Of a stretch of 64,000 nucleotides of DNA, positions 43,693-52,045 are shown in pieces. The DNA is from Flavobacteriales bacterium (GTDB lineage Bacteria; Bacteroidota; Bacteroidia; JACJYZ01). The notes under the pieces were generated by a model that saw nothing but the letters and a program-made list of their open reading frames with translations, had not been told where the DNA came from and did no database searches. The stretch is from assembly GCA_020635855.1 (NCBI GenBank), contig JACJYZ010000003.1, positions 186,001-250,000 on the forward strand, written 5' to 3'. The position numbers were made by a program, and so were the translations under genes. The first letter of the stretch is position 1, and each line of letters opens with the position of its first letter.

Positions 43693-43906
43693 CAAAAACT
43701 GCAAGAGCATACAGCAACAGCATACAGTGAGTATGTAGTAGCTTATGCTCTTGTTGTTTTTGTCCCTGTTGCTGTTGCTCACACTGTATGCTGACCCAGT
43801 ATGTCTAGGTGCGAGGTAAATCGTCAATGACCCTTTCCTTCCTGCCTACAATTATCCGTTTATCCCCCAGTCATTTACTGTTCTTGACGGTTCGAACTGA
43901 TGTCGG
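43693..43906. repeat. Nested inverted repeats between ssrA and the recombinase gene
   Basis: CAAGAGCATA at 43702-43711 pairs with TATGCTCTTG at 43744-43753. Next to it CAGCAACAG and CAGCATACAGTGAG (about 43712-43731) pair with CTGTTGCTG and CTCACACTGTATGCTG (about 43766-43792), the latter with a 2-nt insertion. A CGTCAATGAC motif lies at 43822-43831. This is the expected site of an attachment junction or of the recombinase transcript terminator. Confidence 0.6.
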
Positions 43907-45388
43907 TCAGCTCCTGTACCGCAACCCTTGCGGAAACAACAGGTACTGGAGGCGCTGTTTCTCCGCAAAGGTGCCGCTTACCCAAACCTGACGCAGGTTT
44001 TCGGCAAAATGCAAGGCCGCATCCACATATATTTCCAGGTTCGAACTCCCGATGTCCGGTTGTTGCAGTCTTCGCACGATCTGCACCCGCTCCCGGCTGA
44101 ATTTCTCCCGGTACTTGACGAAGAGTTCCTGTGTGATCTCCTCGGTGACATAGCGCTCTTCCAGCCTTTCCATGCGGCCCTCGATCTCATCCAACTGGCG
44201 TTGCAGCAGCGCGGTGGCCTCTTCATTCTCCCGGTTCAGCCGGGTATAGGTGCGGATCATCTGCTCCCGGAGCAAGGGGGCATGTTTGGGGTCAAGCGTC
44301 AATGACGATAAGATGTTTTCAAAGGTGAGGTGCAGCGCTTTGGCGCTTTTGTTATTGGCGCAACCCTTCTTGCGACATTTGTAATACCATATCTTTTTCT
44401 TTCGGACGATATAGCCGACCATTGAGGTTCCGCAGTGGTCGCATTGCAGGAAGATTTTCAGGGGGATGTGGTCATTCTCATTTTTATGTTTGTAGCCATG
44501 CGGATTGAGGTTCTGGATGTTGTTGACTTTCAAAAAGACTTCCTTTGAGATGAGTTTCTCGTGGTTGCCTTCCACCAGCTTTCCTTCCAGGGCATTGTGC
44601 GCCATCCATCCGCAGTAGAAAGGATTGCGGAAGATGGATGATATGCGCTGGTGGGACAGTTTCAGGCCCATAGCCGCCAGTCTGCCGCGTGCTTCTTCAT
44701 TGCTGATGCCCTGGTTGGCTTTCCAGAGGAAGGCTTTGCGTAAGAGTTTGCCTTGGTCATTGACGACAATCTTTCTTTGACCATTGACGGTTACCCGGTC
44801 GTAACCCGTGGGGATGGCATTGCACCATTCTCCCCGCAACAAGGCTTCCTTGACCCCTGCCATGCACTTTTCCCGGCGCAGCTCGTTGTCGTATTCTGAG
44901 AAGATGAACTGGATGTTTTGCTGAAGACTGCCGCTGGCCGTGGTCGCATCGGTGGGCTGGGTCACGGCCAGAATCAGGATGCCTTGCTTCTTGAGTTGTT
45001 CTTTGAGGTAGATGGCATTGGCCCCGGAACGTGAGAAGCGGTCCACGCTGTAGACAATGATCCACGCGATCTTCTCGCGGCTCTTTTTGACAAAATGCAG
45101 CATGCGGTTGAATTCCTGCCGCTCATCGGTCTTGGCACTTTCATACGTTCCGCCGAAGTAACCCATGATGGTATATTGGCTCCGCATGGCAAACTGCTCG
45201 CAGGCTTTGCGCTGGGTGTCCAGGCTCATGTTGTTCTCGGCTTGTTCCTTGGATGAGACCCTTGTATAAATGACGCAATTGTTGGAGCGGACGGCGGCGC
45301 TCCTGCTGCCTTTGGCAAATCGCCCCAGCAATTCGCTGTCAAGCCGGGCGTCAGGTTTGCAGTCATTGACGGTTTTCTTGCGGTCCAT
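43907..45388 (-). CDS. Large serine recombinase (site-specific integrase)
   Basis: A 493-residue large serine recombinase. The N-terminal resolvase domain has the catalytic serine in VIYTRVSSKEQAENNMSLDT, with VYSVDRFSRSGANA and LRREKCMAGVKEAL; a recombinase domain follows, with a zinc-ribbon (CDHCGTSMVGYI ... CRKKGC) and a coiled-coil segment with EEATALLQRQLDEIEGRMER-like heptads. It would integrate or excise the surrounding element. The frame is open from 45487, but the preceding gene ends at 45390, so ATG 45388 is chosen. The position next to ssrA points to tmRNA as the attachment site. Confidence 0.9.
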   Translation of the reverse strand: MDRKKTVNDCKPDARLDSELLGRFAKGSRSAAVRSNNCVIYTRVSSKEQAENNMSLDTQRKACEQFAMRSQYTIMGYFGGTYESAKTDERQEFNRMLHFVKKSREKIAWIIVYSVDRFSRSGANAIYLKEQLKKQGILILAVTQPTDATTASGSLQQNIQFIFSEYDNELRREKCMAGVKEALLRGEWCNAIPTGYDRVTVNGQRKIVVNDQGKLLRKAFLWKANQGISNEEARGRLAAMGLKLSHQRISSIFRNPFYCGWMAHNALEGKLVEGNHEKLISKEVFLKVNNIQNLNPHGYKHKNENDHIPLKIFLQCDHCGTSMVGYIVRKKKIWYYKCRKKGCANNKSAKALHLTFENILSSLTLDPKHAPLLREQMIRTYTRLNRENEEATALLQRQLDEIEGRMERLEERYVTEEITQELFVKYREKFSRERVQIVRRLQQPDIGSSNLEIYVDAALHFAENLRQVWVSGTFAEKQRLQYLLFPQGLRYRS

Positions 45389-45389
45389 G

Positions 45390-45623
45390 TTATGCTGCTT
45401 TTTTACGGTTCTTATTGTCATGCAGGGGAATGATCTTTCCGGCTTCACCCGGTTGGGTGGATGCTTTCTGCAAGGCGCATACATCATAAGCGATCTCCGC
45501 GAACACGCGGATGGTTTCCAGGAGGCTTTCTATTTCTTCATCGCTGTAGTCCTTGTAGGCTTCCATCGCCCTGACATCCTCTAAGGTCAGGTCTTCCCAT
45601 TTGCTATGTTGGGGTGAGGTCAT
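45390..45623 (-). CDS. Small protein of the recombinase cassette
   Basis: A 77-residue acidic protein (LTLEDVRAMEAYKDYSDEEI) with no recognised domain. Its start overlaps the stop of the upstream 278-residue gene and its own stop is 1 nt before the recombinase ATG, so it is translationally linked. Possibly a recombination directionality or accessory factor, but only from position. Confidence 0.65.
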   Translation of the reverse strand: MTSPQHSKWEDLTLEDVRAMEAYKDYSDEEIESLLETIRVFAEIAYDVCALQKASTQPGEAGKIIPLHDNKNRKKAA

Positions 45624-46456
45624 GCGCGTTTCAGTTGGTTGATCTGTGATAGCCCATCACTGTCTTCTCCAAAGGTCAGTTCCGAAAATTTCCTCAGTGG
45701 CACCGAGTCCCCGATCTCGTGGAGCATGCACAGCACTTTGATTTTCTGTTCCACATCCATGCTGCATTTGATCTTTTTGTAAGCGGCTGCTTCCTGTGTC
45801 ACCCGCAGCAGCTGTTGTGCTTTCCGCTCAATGAAACGGTCATACGGATAGAACGGGGGCAGTTGCCGGAAATGCTGCGAAGCGGCCAGCAGGCCAAATC
45901 CCCGGGCAAGGGCGGCAAGGGTCGGGTGGTTGACAAAGGCACGGTGAGAAACTTTCAGCAGACAGTGAAGCAAACATTTCAGGCGCTCATTGACCCAGCA
46001 AACGGTTGATATTTCTTCCTCGAAACAGGGCATGGTCTCCGGGCATTGGAAATGGTAATTGTAGTCCAGGTTTTCCCCTATCCTTTTGTTCAGGCGCCTT
46101 TCAATACCGTCAATGAGGGCCGGGCGTATCCATTGGTACGTTTCTTCTTTGTGGCCATCCGGCTCAGGTGTTGGAACGGTCATTGACGCTTCTTCCTGGT
46201 TGACGTCATTGACGATTTCATTGATAGGTTCGGACGGTATGTGAAGACCGGTCGGCGTTATCGAAAAATGTTGTGTCACTTCTTCGGCAGGCAGGAGTGT
46301 TGACGTATGGACGGTTTCCTCATCCGGTTTCTTGCCGGAAGGCGTCATGCCATTGCGCAGCAGGTAGGCGTATTGCTTGCACGAGGCGCTGCAATACTGC
46401 CGGTGACTGCGCCCGGCGGTGAATGATCTTTTACAATGTGCACAGGTCTTCTGCAT
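45620..46456 (-). CDS. Zinc-ribbon containing protein of the recombinase cassette
   Basis: A 278-residue protein with an N-terminal Cys cluster (CAHCKRSFTAGRSHRQYCSA then SCKQYAYLLRNG), which looks like a FLYWCH/zinc-ribbon-type finger, and a helical C-terminal half. The open frame begins further upstream at 46540, overlapping the neighbouring gene, but ATG 46456 places the finger at the N-terminus. No function known. It contains several copies of the CGTCAATGAC motif in different frames. Confidence 0.7.
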   Translation of the reverse strand: MQKTCAHCKRSFTAGRSHRQYCSASCKQYAYLLRNGMTPSGKKPDEETVHTSTLLPAEEVTQHFSITPTGLHIPSEPINEIVNDVNQEEASMTVPTPEPDGHKEETYQWIRPALIDGIERRLNKRIGENLDYNYHFQCPETMPCFEEEISTVCWVNERLKCLLHCLLKVSHRAFVNHPTLAALARGFGLLAASQHFRQLPPFYPYDRFIERKAQQLLRVTQEAAAYKKIKCSMDVEQKIKVLCMLHEIGDSVPLRKFSELTFGEDSDGLSQINQLKRA

Positions 46457-46458
46457 GG

Positions 46459-46728
46459 TCAGTCCTCCAGGTCGGTTTCTACATAGCCGTTGTTTTCTGT
46501 ATCTCCGTGCCGATAGCCATTGTACTGGCTGATCATCCACCGGAAGTTTTCCATTGCCTTGCGATGAAGCGGGTTCTGCTCATCACTGGTGATGCGCAGC
46601 TTGACGGTTCCGCTGTCTTCATCCCCATCCAGCAATTGGGCATTGACCCTTCCCCGGAACAGGGCGGTGGATGCCGCCGCAATGATGTCCACCGGAACGC
46701 TGTATGTGTCGGTTGTGATCTGGCTCAT
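46459..46728 (-). CDS. Hypothetical protein of the recombinase cassette
   Basis: An 89-residue protein (TALFRGRVNAQLLDGDEDSG, NFRWMISQYNGYRHG) with no recognised family. The stop lies 2 nt before the start of the zinc-ribbon gene, so it belongs to the same transcript. Confidence 0.6.
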   Translation of the reverse strand: MSQITTDTYSVPVDIIAAASTALFRGRVNAQLLDGDEDSGTVKLRITSDEQNPLHRKAMENFRWMISQYNGYRHGDTENNGYVETDLED

Positions 46729-46740
46729 GGGCTTAGGGTG

Positions 46741-47139
46741 TTAGTCTAACATGATTCTGCCATAGGGCTTTTGCGTTCCATCCGGTTCACGGAGCGCCCG
46801 CGGTTCCCCAAACGGCAGGGTTTTGCTTTGCGCGGCTTGCTGTTGTGCCATCTCAAGCTTTGCCTTCAAGGTAAATATCTCTTCCTGCTGGGCACGCAGT
46901 TTCTTTCTCAATTCTTCCTTTTCCCGCTCCAGTCTTTGCAGTTGCTTTGTGAGGTATTCGCAGCGCAGGACTGCCACTTCTTTGCCCCGGTGGCCGACAT
47001 AGTAGCCTGCGGCTCCACTGAGCAGGCCGATGACGAGGGGATGTTGGATGAAGGCAGCTATGGCCTTCCAGGAATCTTCCTGTTGCGAAGTGCCAGCAAC
47101 GGAAGCCGGTTTTTCTGTGTTCTTGGGTTGTTCTGACAT
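46741..47139 (-). CDS. Coiled-coil membrane-anchored hypothetical protein of the cassette
   Basis: A 132-residue protein with a hydrophobic segment near residues 35-50 (PLVIGLLSGAAGYYVG) and a long charged coiled coil (KQLQRLEREKEELRKKLRAQ). Ends KPYGRIMLD. The frame is open to 47193; ATG 47139 is used. Function unknown. Confidence 0.6.
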   Translation of the reverse strand: MSEQPKNTEKPASVAGTSQQEDSWKAIAAFIQHPLVIGLLSGAAGYYVGHRGKEVAVLRCEYLTKQLQRLEREKEELRKKLRAQQEEIFTLKAKLEMAQQQAAQSKTLPFGEPRALREPDGTQKPYGRIMLD

Positions 47140-47250
47140 AGGTGTTTGGTTTTTGTCATTGACATTATCCCAAAAGAAATACAAGTGTCCCAATCACTGT
47201 TCACGTTTTGTCGCAAAATGAAAAAGAAAGTCAAACATTGTCGCAGAACT

Positions 47251-47586
47251 TTACACAACTTTACACATGGCCGCCTCCACCTCCCTGGCATCCATCAGGG
47301 CGGTGTATATTCCGCTGGCCAGATGATCCAATGCAGGACTCATCAGGTCAATGGCAGTGACCTGTTCCGTCATGGGCATGTATATGCGCTCATACACCAG
47401 GTCGTAATAAGACCCTTCCGTAAAACCGACCAGCGACATGACGGTTTCCCCCAGGTACAAGTGGTAATGATCCGGCAACAGGTTCAGGTCCGACAGGCCG
47501 GAAACCAGCCTGTAGTGGATCAGGTCATCCCGGATGAGGCGGAGGATGAGGTCTTTCTGAGACATTTTGTTATTCTTCATAGACAA
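47251..47586 (-). CDS. Hypothetical protein, first gene of the recombinase cassette
   Basis: A 111-residue soluble protein (DLILRLIRDDLIHYRLVSGL, GETVMSLVGFTEGSYYDLVY) with no recognised domain. It is the first minus-strand gene downstream of the TATATTTG box at 47639-47632. Confidence 0.6.
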   Translation of the reverse strand: MSMKNNKMSQKDLILRLIRDDLIHYRLVSGLSDLNLLPDHYHLYLGETVMSLVGFTEGSYYDLVYERIYMPMTEQVTAIDLMSPALDHLASGIYTALMDAREVEAAMCKVV

Positions 47587-47631
47587 GTAATTATATTTTT
47601 AATACAACAAATTGCCCTGATAATTAAGTTC

Positions 47632-47639
47632 AAATATAT
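47632..47639 (-). promoter_or_regulatory. Candidate -7 box of the recombinase cassette
   Basis: CAAATATA on the plus strand reads TATATTTG on the minus strand, a match to TAnnTTTG, about 46 nt upstream of the first cassette gene. Confidence 0.5.
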
Positions 47640-47728
47640 TCAATTATTGTCATATTACAACTAATAGTTGCTGTAATACATACATTATTGGCATTATAAG
47701 GTAAATGTAAGCGGAAAATAATAGGCTT

Positions 47729-47746
47729 TATATTTGGTTCAGAACC
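47729..47746 (+). promoter_or_regulatory. Promoter and possible operator of the XRE/methyltransferase operon
   Basis: TATATTTG at 47729-47736 matches the -7 consensus. It runs directly into the palindrome GGTTC-A-GAACC at 47736-47746, a natural place for the XRE-type protein to bind and repress its own operon. Confidence 0.55.
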
Positions 47747-47761
47747 ATTCAACAACAAGAA

Positions 47762-47968
47762 ATGGCAAAGAAAATCCTGAACCGGATACGGGTGGTGTTG
47801 GCAGAAAAGGACCGGTCCAATAAATGGCTTGCAGAGCAATTGGATAAAACACCGGCTACTGTTTCAAAATGGTGCGGCAACAAAATGCAACCTTCCCTGG
47901 AAACCTTATTTGAGATCGCTAAGACGTTGGATGTAGATGTGAGGGAGTTGCTTGTATCTTCAAAATAA
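47762..47968 (+). CDS. XRE-type HTH regulator (controller-protein-like)
   Basis: A 68-residue Cro/C1-type helix-turn-helix protein (NKWLAEQLDKTPATVSKWCG, QPSLETLFEIAKTLDVDVRE). It is immediately followed by, and overlaps, a DNA methyltransferase gene. This is the layout of C-proteins that time expression of restriction-modification genes; a palindrome at its promoter supports self-regulation. Confidence 0.88.
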   Translation: MAKKILNRIRVVLAEKDRSNKWLAEQLDKTPATVSKWCGNKMQPSLETLFEIAKTLDVDVRELLVSSK

Positions 47969-49082
47969 CTTTAGCTTGAAAACGAAAGAAAAACAACTTC
48001 AGCAGCCCGAGTTAAAAGCCGTAGATTTCTTCTGCGGAGCGGGTGGAGTAAGTTGCGGATTCGGCAAAATCGGCATTAACGTGTTGGGCGGGTTAGATAT
48101 TGACCCAAAGTTCAAAAAGACCTATGAAGCGAATAACGGTGCGAAATTTTTAAATGAAGATGTTTCCAATCTGTCCCCGAATAAATTGAGCGAGTTACTT
48201 CCCGTTACAAAAGATGACGATAGCCTTATTTTTGTCGGGTGCAGCCCCTGTCAATACTATTCCAACCTCAAGTCCGATAAAACAAAATCCAAAGGAAGTC
48301 GACTATTGTTAGACGATTTCAAGGAGTTCGTATTGTTTTATCGCCCCGGGTTTGTGTTTATTGAAAATGTTCCAGGGCTTGAAACCAGAACGGGAAGCCC
48401 ATTGCACCGTTTTAAAAAAGCACTGCAACAAGAAGGGTATGTTTTTGACCAAAACGTGCTAAATGCCAAATACTTCGGTGTGCCCCAAAACAGAAGACGG
48501 TTTGTATTGGTAGCAAGCCGTCTTACCGATAGCATTGCATTGCCCAAACAAATGCGTGGAAAGGAAAACCTTGTCACTGTCAAAGAAGCTATTGGGAACT
48601 ATGAACAATTTCCGCAGATCAGTGCGGGTACCGAAGATAAAACCGAATTTATGCACAGTGCAGCACGCTTGACCGACCTCAATATGAAGAGAGTGAAAAA
48701 AACTCCGAAAAACGGAGGGTCACGTAAAGCATGGGCAAACAATGCAAAGCTGCAATTGGAATGTTACAAGAATCATGATGGACATCATGATGTTTATGGT
48801 CGTATGGCATGGAACAAACCATCACCAACAATAACAACACGCTTCATTTACACCAGTACCGGAAGGTACTCACATCCGGATCAGGATCGTGGAATTTCAC
48901 TGCGTGAAGGAGCTACGTTGCAATCATTTCCTTTAGACTATAACTTCTATTCTACCAACAAGGGAGTTATTGCTACTATGATCGGAAATGCAGTTCCTCC
49001 AAAACTGGCGGAAGCCATCGGCCTATCAATACAAGAACATTGGAATAAATGGCAAAATTCAAAGCAAGAGCACGAGCGTTAG
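47952..49082 (+). CDS. C5-cytosine DNA methyltransferase (Dcm-like)
   Basis: A 5-methylcytosine methyltransferase of about 370 residues. The motifs in order are I (VDFFCGAGGVSCGFG), IV (VGCSPCQYYS, catalytic Cys), VI (FVFIENVPG), VIII (QNRRRFVLVAS) and X (IGNAVPPKLAEAIG). The start is uncertain: TTG at 47952 or TTG at 47976, both without ATG, overlapping or just after the XRE stop; the latter gives the usual short N-terminus. It would modify host DNA and so protect it. Sequence specificity cannot be read. Overlaps the ATPase gene by 34 nt. Confidence 0.92.
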   Translation: MYLQNNFSLKTKEKQLQQPELKAVDFFCGAGGVSCGFGKIGINVLGGLDIDPKFKKTYEANNGAKFLNEDVSNLSPNKLSELLPVTKDDDSLIFVGCSPCQYYSNLKSDKTKSKGSRLLLDDFKEFVLFYRPGFVFIENVPGLETRTGSPLHRFKKALQQEGYVFDQNVLNAKYFGVPQNRRRFVLVASRLTDSIALPKQMRGKENLVTVKEAIGNYEQFPQISAGTEDKTEFMHSAARLTDLNMKRVKKTPKNGGSRKAWANNAKLQLECYKNHDGHHDVYGRMAWNKPSPTITTRFIYTSTGRYSHPDQDRGISLREGATLQSFPLDYNFYSTNKGVIATMIGNAVPPKLAEAIGLSIQEHWNKWQNSKQEHER

Positions 49083-52045
49083 ACTTACTTGGCAGACAAC
49101 AAATAGCCGGGATTCCTACTGCGATAAACGAACTGTTTAAAAACGCTCACGATGCCTATGCCGATAATGTTGAAATAGACTATTTCCGCAAAAATCAACT
49201 CCTGATCCTACGAGACAATGGGCTTGGCATGACCAGAAACGATTTTGAATCACGTTGGTTGACATTGGGAACCGAAAGCAAGTTTTCCAATAGAAAAACT
49301 CCACCTCCTCCTAAAGACCCCAACAAGCCTGAGCGTCCCATTATGGGAGAAAAGGGAATCGGTCGCTTGGCCATCGCATCCATTGGCAGCCAGGTACTCA
49401 TTCTAACCAAAGCAAAACGACCGGGCGAAAACCACAAAATTGTTGCCGCACTCATAAACTGGAGCATATTCGAACTTCCCGGACTTGATTTGGATGATGT
49501 TATTGTATCCATTCAGGAATTTGACGATTTGCCTACTACATCGGAAATCAACCAAATGAAAAAGGAGATTACCGACTCCCTCAAAGTGTTAGTGAAATCG
49601 GATGATATTACATACGAAGATGCCGAACGGATCACAGAAACGGTAAACAGCTTCGATGTCTCACCAAAAGAGATAAGCGATAGCCTTGCAGGAAACTTCA
49701 ATCTTGGAAATGGCTGCGGAACACATTTTTACATTTCCCCGATTGATGAAACGCTGAATTACGACATTGATGGCGACAGAGACAGTCAGGATGCCACCAA
49801 AATCGAAAAAATGCTGGTGGGGTTTACCAATACTATGACACCCGGTCACCCGGAACCATTGATTAATCTGGCTTTTAGAGATTATCGCAGCGATGACGGG
49901 CGGTACTTTGATATTTTGGATAAAGAACAATTCTTTACTCCCGAAGATTTCGAATTAGCAGATCACCATTTTCAGGGAACATTTGACGAATTTGGTCAGT
50001 TTTCAGGCACAATTAAAGTGTACCATGAAAAGGTCTTTGAACACAAGATTTCGTGGAGTGACAATCACTTCAAGGCAACCGACTGCGGTCCATTCAAGAT
50101 AAATTTCGCCTATTTGCAGGGTGCACTTCGTCACTCAATTCTTGATTCGGAAAACTGGGCAAGAGTAAAAGCAAAGGGAGATAAGTTTGGTGGTATATAT
50201 ATCTACAGAGACAACATTAGAATTTTACCATATGGAGATTCAGATTATGACTTTCTAGATGTTGAGAAGAACAGAACCAAGAGTGCTTCTTTTTATTTTT
50301 TCTCTTATCGAAGAATGTTCGGGGTGGTAAACATTACCCGAAATGATAACTATAAACTTAAAGAAAAAGCTGGTCGTGAAGGGTTTATAGAAAACAAAGC
50401 ATATCGGCAATTGCAGGACATCTTAAAAAACTTCTTTATCCAACTTGCAGCAGACTTCTTTAGGGAGGGTAGCAGTAGTCCTAAAGCTGAATTTTGGTCT
50501 CAAAAGAAGGACGAACGGGAGAAGTACTATAAAGCTCTCGAACGCAGAGACCAACAAGCCAAAGTCAGAAAAGAGAAGTTTCAGCAATCGCTTAATACAT
50601 TCTTTGATAACCTCGGCAACAATCAGTTCAAAAACGAACTGGATGAGCTATTGCAGGAACAGGAAAGGCAATTTGCTGCAATTGCTTCAATACAAGACCC
50701 CGAAGAAGCTAGTCAGGCATTGATTGAGCGAGAACTGGAAGCCCGAAAGCAAATTGAAGCATACAAACAAAAAATAAGGGTCCCTCAGCCCAAAGGATTT
50801 ATCATATCACGGGAAACGCGCAAAGATTACGAAGCCTATACTGATGAACTGCTACTGATGGAATCAGGCCTTTTTCAGGAAGCAGTTAGCAAAATTGACG
50901 ATTACGTAGAAGACTATACTACCCGTCTCAATATTGAGATCAGCAAACGAAAACGACTCGAACAAGCCGTTGACTTTATTTCATCCGAAGCAAAAAAGGC
51001 CGCTTCCGGAAAGGAAAAAGAAGCGAAAGAAGCGGTTTCCGAGATCACGGCCAAAGTCAAGGAATTGACCAACGAACTCATGATTGATCTAGACAATCAA
51101 ATCCGGGAAGTCAAAGACCGGTTTAAAACTCTGTCCGTTGATTCCTCGGAAGATTTCGACCTCGTTCAAGAACGGAAAGCGATGGAGGCGGACATCTTGC
51201 AAGGGAAGGAAAGAGTTACGGGCACTTTGGAACGCGTTATAAAACAACTGCAAGCCATCTATTGGGATAAAGGGATAGACGATGAAATCATAACAAGCGA
51301 CCAGATAACGGACGCAATGGCCGAAGAACTAGACGAACTCAAAGAAAGAATCCATGCCGACATCGAGTTAAGTCAGTTGGGGTTAGCCGTTGGAGTTATC
51401 CACCACGAGTTTAACAGCACTGTGAAATCCATAAGGAGCAGCATAAAAGACCTTCGAGCCTGGGCCGATGTTAATGAAAACCTGGACGGGGTTTACCAAA
51501 ACCTTAAAATCAATTTCGAACATCTGGACGGATATTTGAACCTGTTCACTCCGCTCAACCGAAGGCTTTACAGAAATCGGGAAGACATCGGAGCACTGGA
51601 GATAAAGACCTTCTTACTCGATCTTTTCAAACCCCGCTTGGAGCGTCATAACATCCAATTAAAACATACAAAGGCATACGCAAAGAAAAATCTGCACGGT
51701 TTCCGGTCTACCTTTTATCCTGTGTTTGTGAATGTTGTAGATAATGCCATTCACTGGCTTAATCAAGGCAACCCCGAAGAAAAAATCATTCGACTACATG
51801 CCGATGAAAACGCCATTTACATTTCAAACAATGGCCCTGAAATTCAGGCAAAAGACAAGCAACAAATTTTTGACCTTGGATTTAGTCGGAAGCGAAAAGG
51901 CTCAACTAAGGGTAGTGGTATGGGTTTGCACATTAGTCGGGAGGTACTGAATGCTGAAAATTATAACATATCTCTGGACACGTCTCGCGAAGGCACTACG
52001 GTCACTTTCAAAATCGAGCCAATCAACCCCGAAGAAAATGAATAA
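49049..52045 (+). CDS. Dual-GHKL ATPase: HSP90/MutL-like N-terminus and histidine-kinase-like C-terminus
   Basis: A 998-residue protein with two GHKL ATPase modules. The first (residues ~20-130) has Glu28, Asn32 and Asp35 in AINELFKNAHDAYADN, the DNGLGM motif and GEKGIGR, as in MutL/MORC/HSP90. Residues ~480-720 are charged coiled coil. The last ~220 residues resemble a histidine kinase: an H-box-like AVGVIHHEFNSTVKSIR (His near 785), an N-box VVDNAIHWLNQG and a G2 box GSGMGLHISREV. The next gene encodes a receiver-like protein, as expected for a kinase partner. Its overlap with the methyltransferase and receiver genes (34 and 8 nt) shows one operon. MutL/MORC-type ATPases are known in restriction-like loci; the fusion to a kinase-like end is unusual. 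Confidence 0.85.
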   Translation: MAKFKARARALDLLGRQQIAGIPTAINELFKNAHDAYADNVEIDYFRKNQLLILRDNGLGMTRNDFESRWLTLGTESKFSNRKTPPPPKDPNKPERPIMGEKGIGRLAIASIGSQVLILTKAKRPGENHKIVAALINWSIFELPGLDLDDVIVSIQEFDDLPTTSEINQMKKEITDSLKVLVKSDDITYEDAERITETVNSFDVSPKEISDSLAGNFNLGNGCGTHFYISPIDETLNYDIDGDRDSQDATKIEKMLVGFTNTMTPGHPEPLINLAFRDYRSDDGRYFDILDKEQFFTPEDFELADHHFQGTFDEFGQFSGTIKVYHEKVFEHKISWSDNHFKATDCGPFKINFAYLQGALRHSILDSENWARVKAKGDKFGGIYIYRDNIRILPYGDSDYDFLDVEKNRTKSASFYFFSYRRMFGVVNITRNDNYKLKEKAGREGFIENKAYRQLQDILKNFFIQLAADFFREGSSSPKAEFWSQKKDEREKYYKALERRDQQAKVRKEKFQQSLNTFFDNLGNNQFKNELDELLQEQERQFAAIASIQDPEEASQALIERELEARKQIEAYKQKIRVPQPKGFIISRETRKDYEAYTDELLLMESGLFQEAVSKIDDYVEDYTTRLNIEISKRKRLEQAVDFISSEAKKAASGKEKEAKEAVSEITAKVKELTNELMIDLDNQIREVKDRFKTLSVDSSEDFDLVQERKAMEADILQGKERVTGTLERVIKQLQAIYWDKGIDDEIITSDQITDAMAEELDELKERIHADIELSQLGLAVGVIHHEFNSTVKSIRSSIKDLRAWADVNENLDGVYQNLKINFEHLDGYLNLFTPLNRRLYRNREDIGALEIKTFLLDLFKPRLERHNIQLKHTKAYAKKNLHGFRSTFYPVFVNVVDNAIHWLNQGNPEEKIIRLHADENAIYISNNGPEIQAKDKQQIFDLGFSRKRKGSTKGSGMGLHISREVLNAENYNISLDTSREGTTVTFKIEPINPEENE

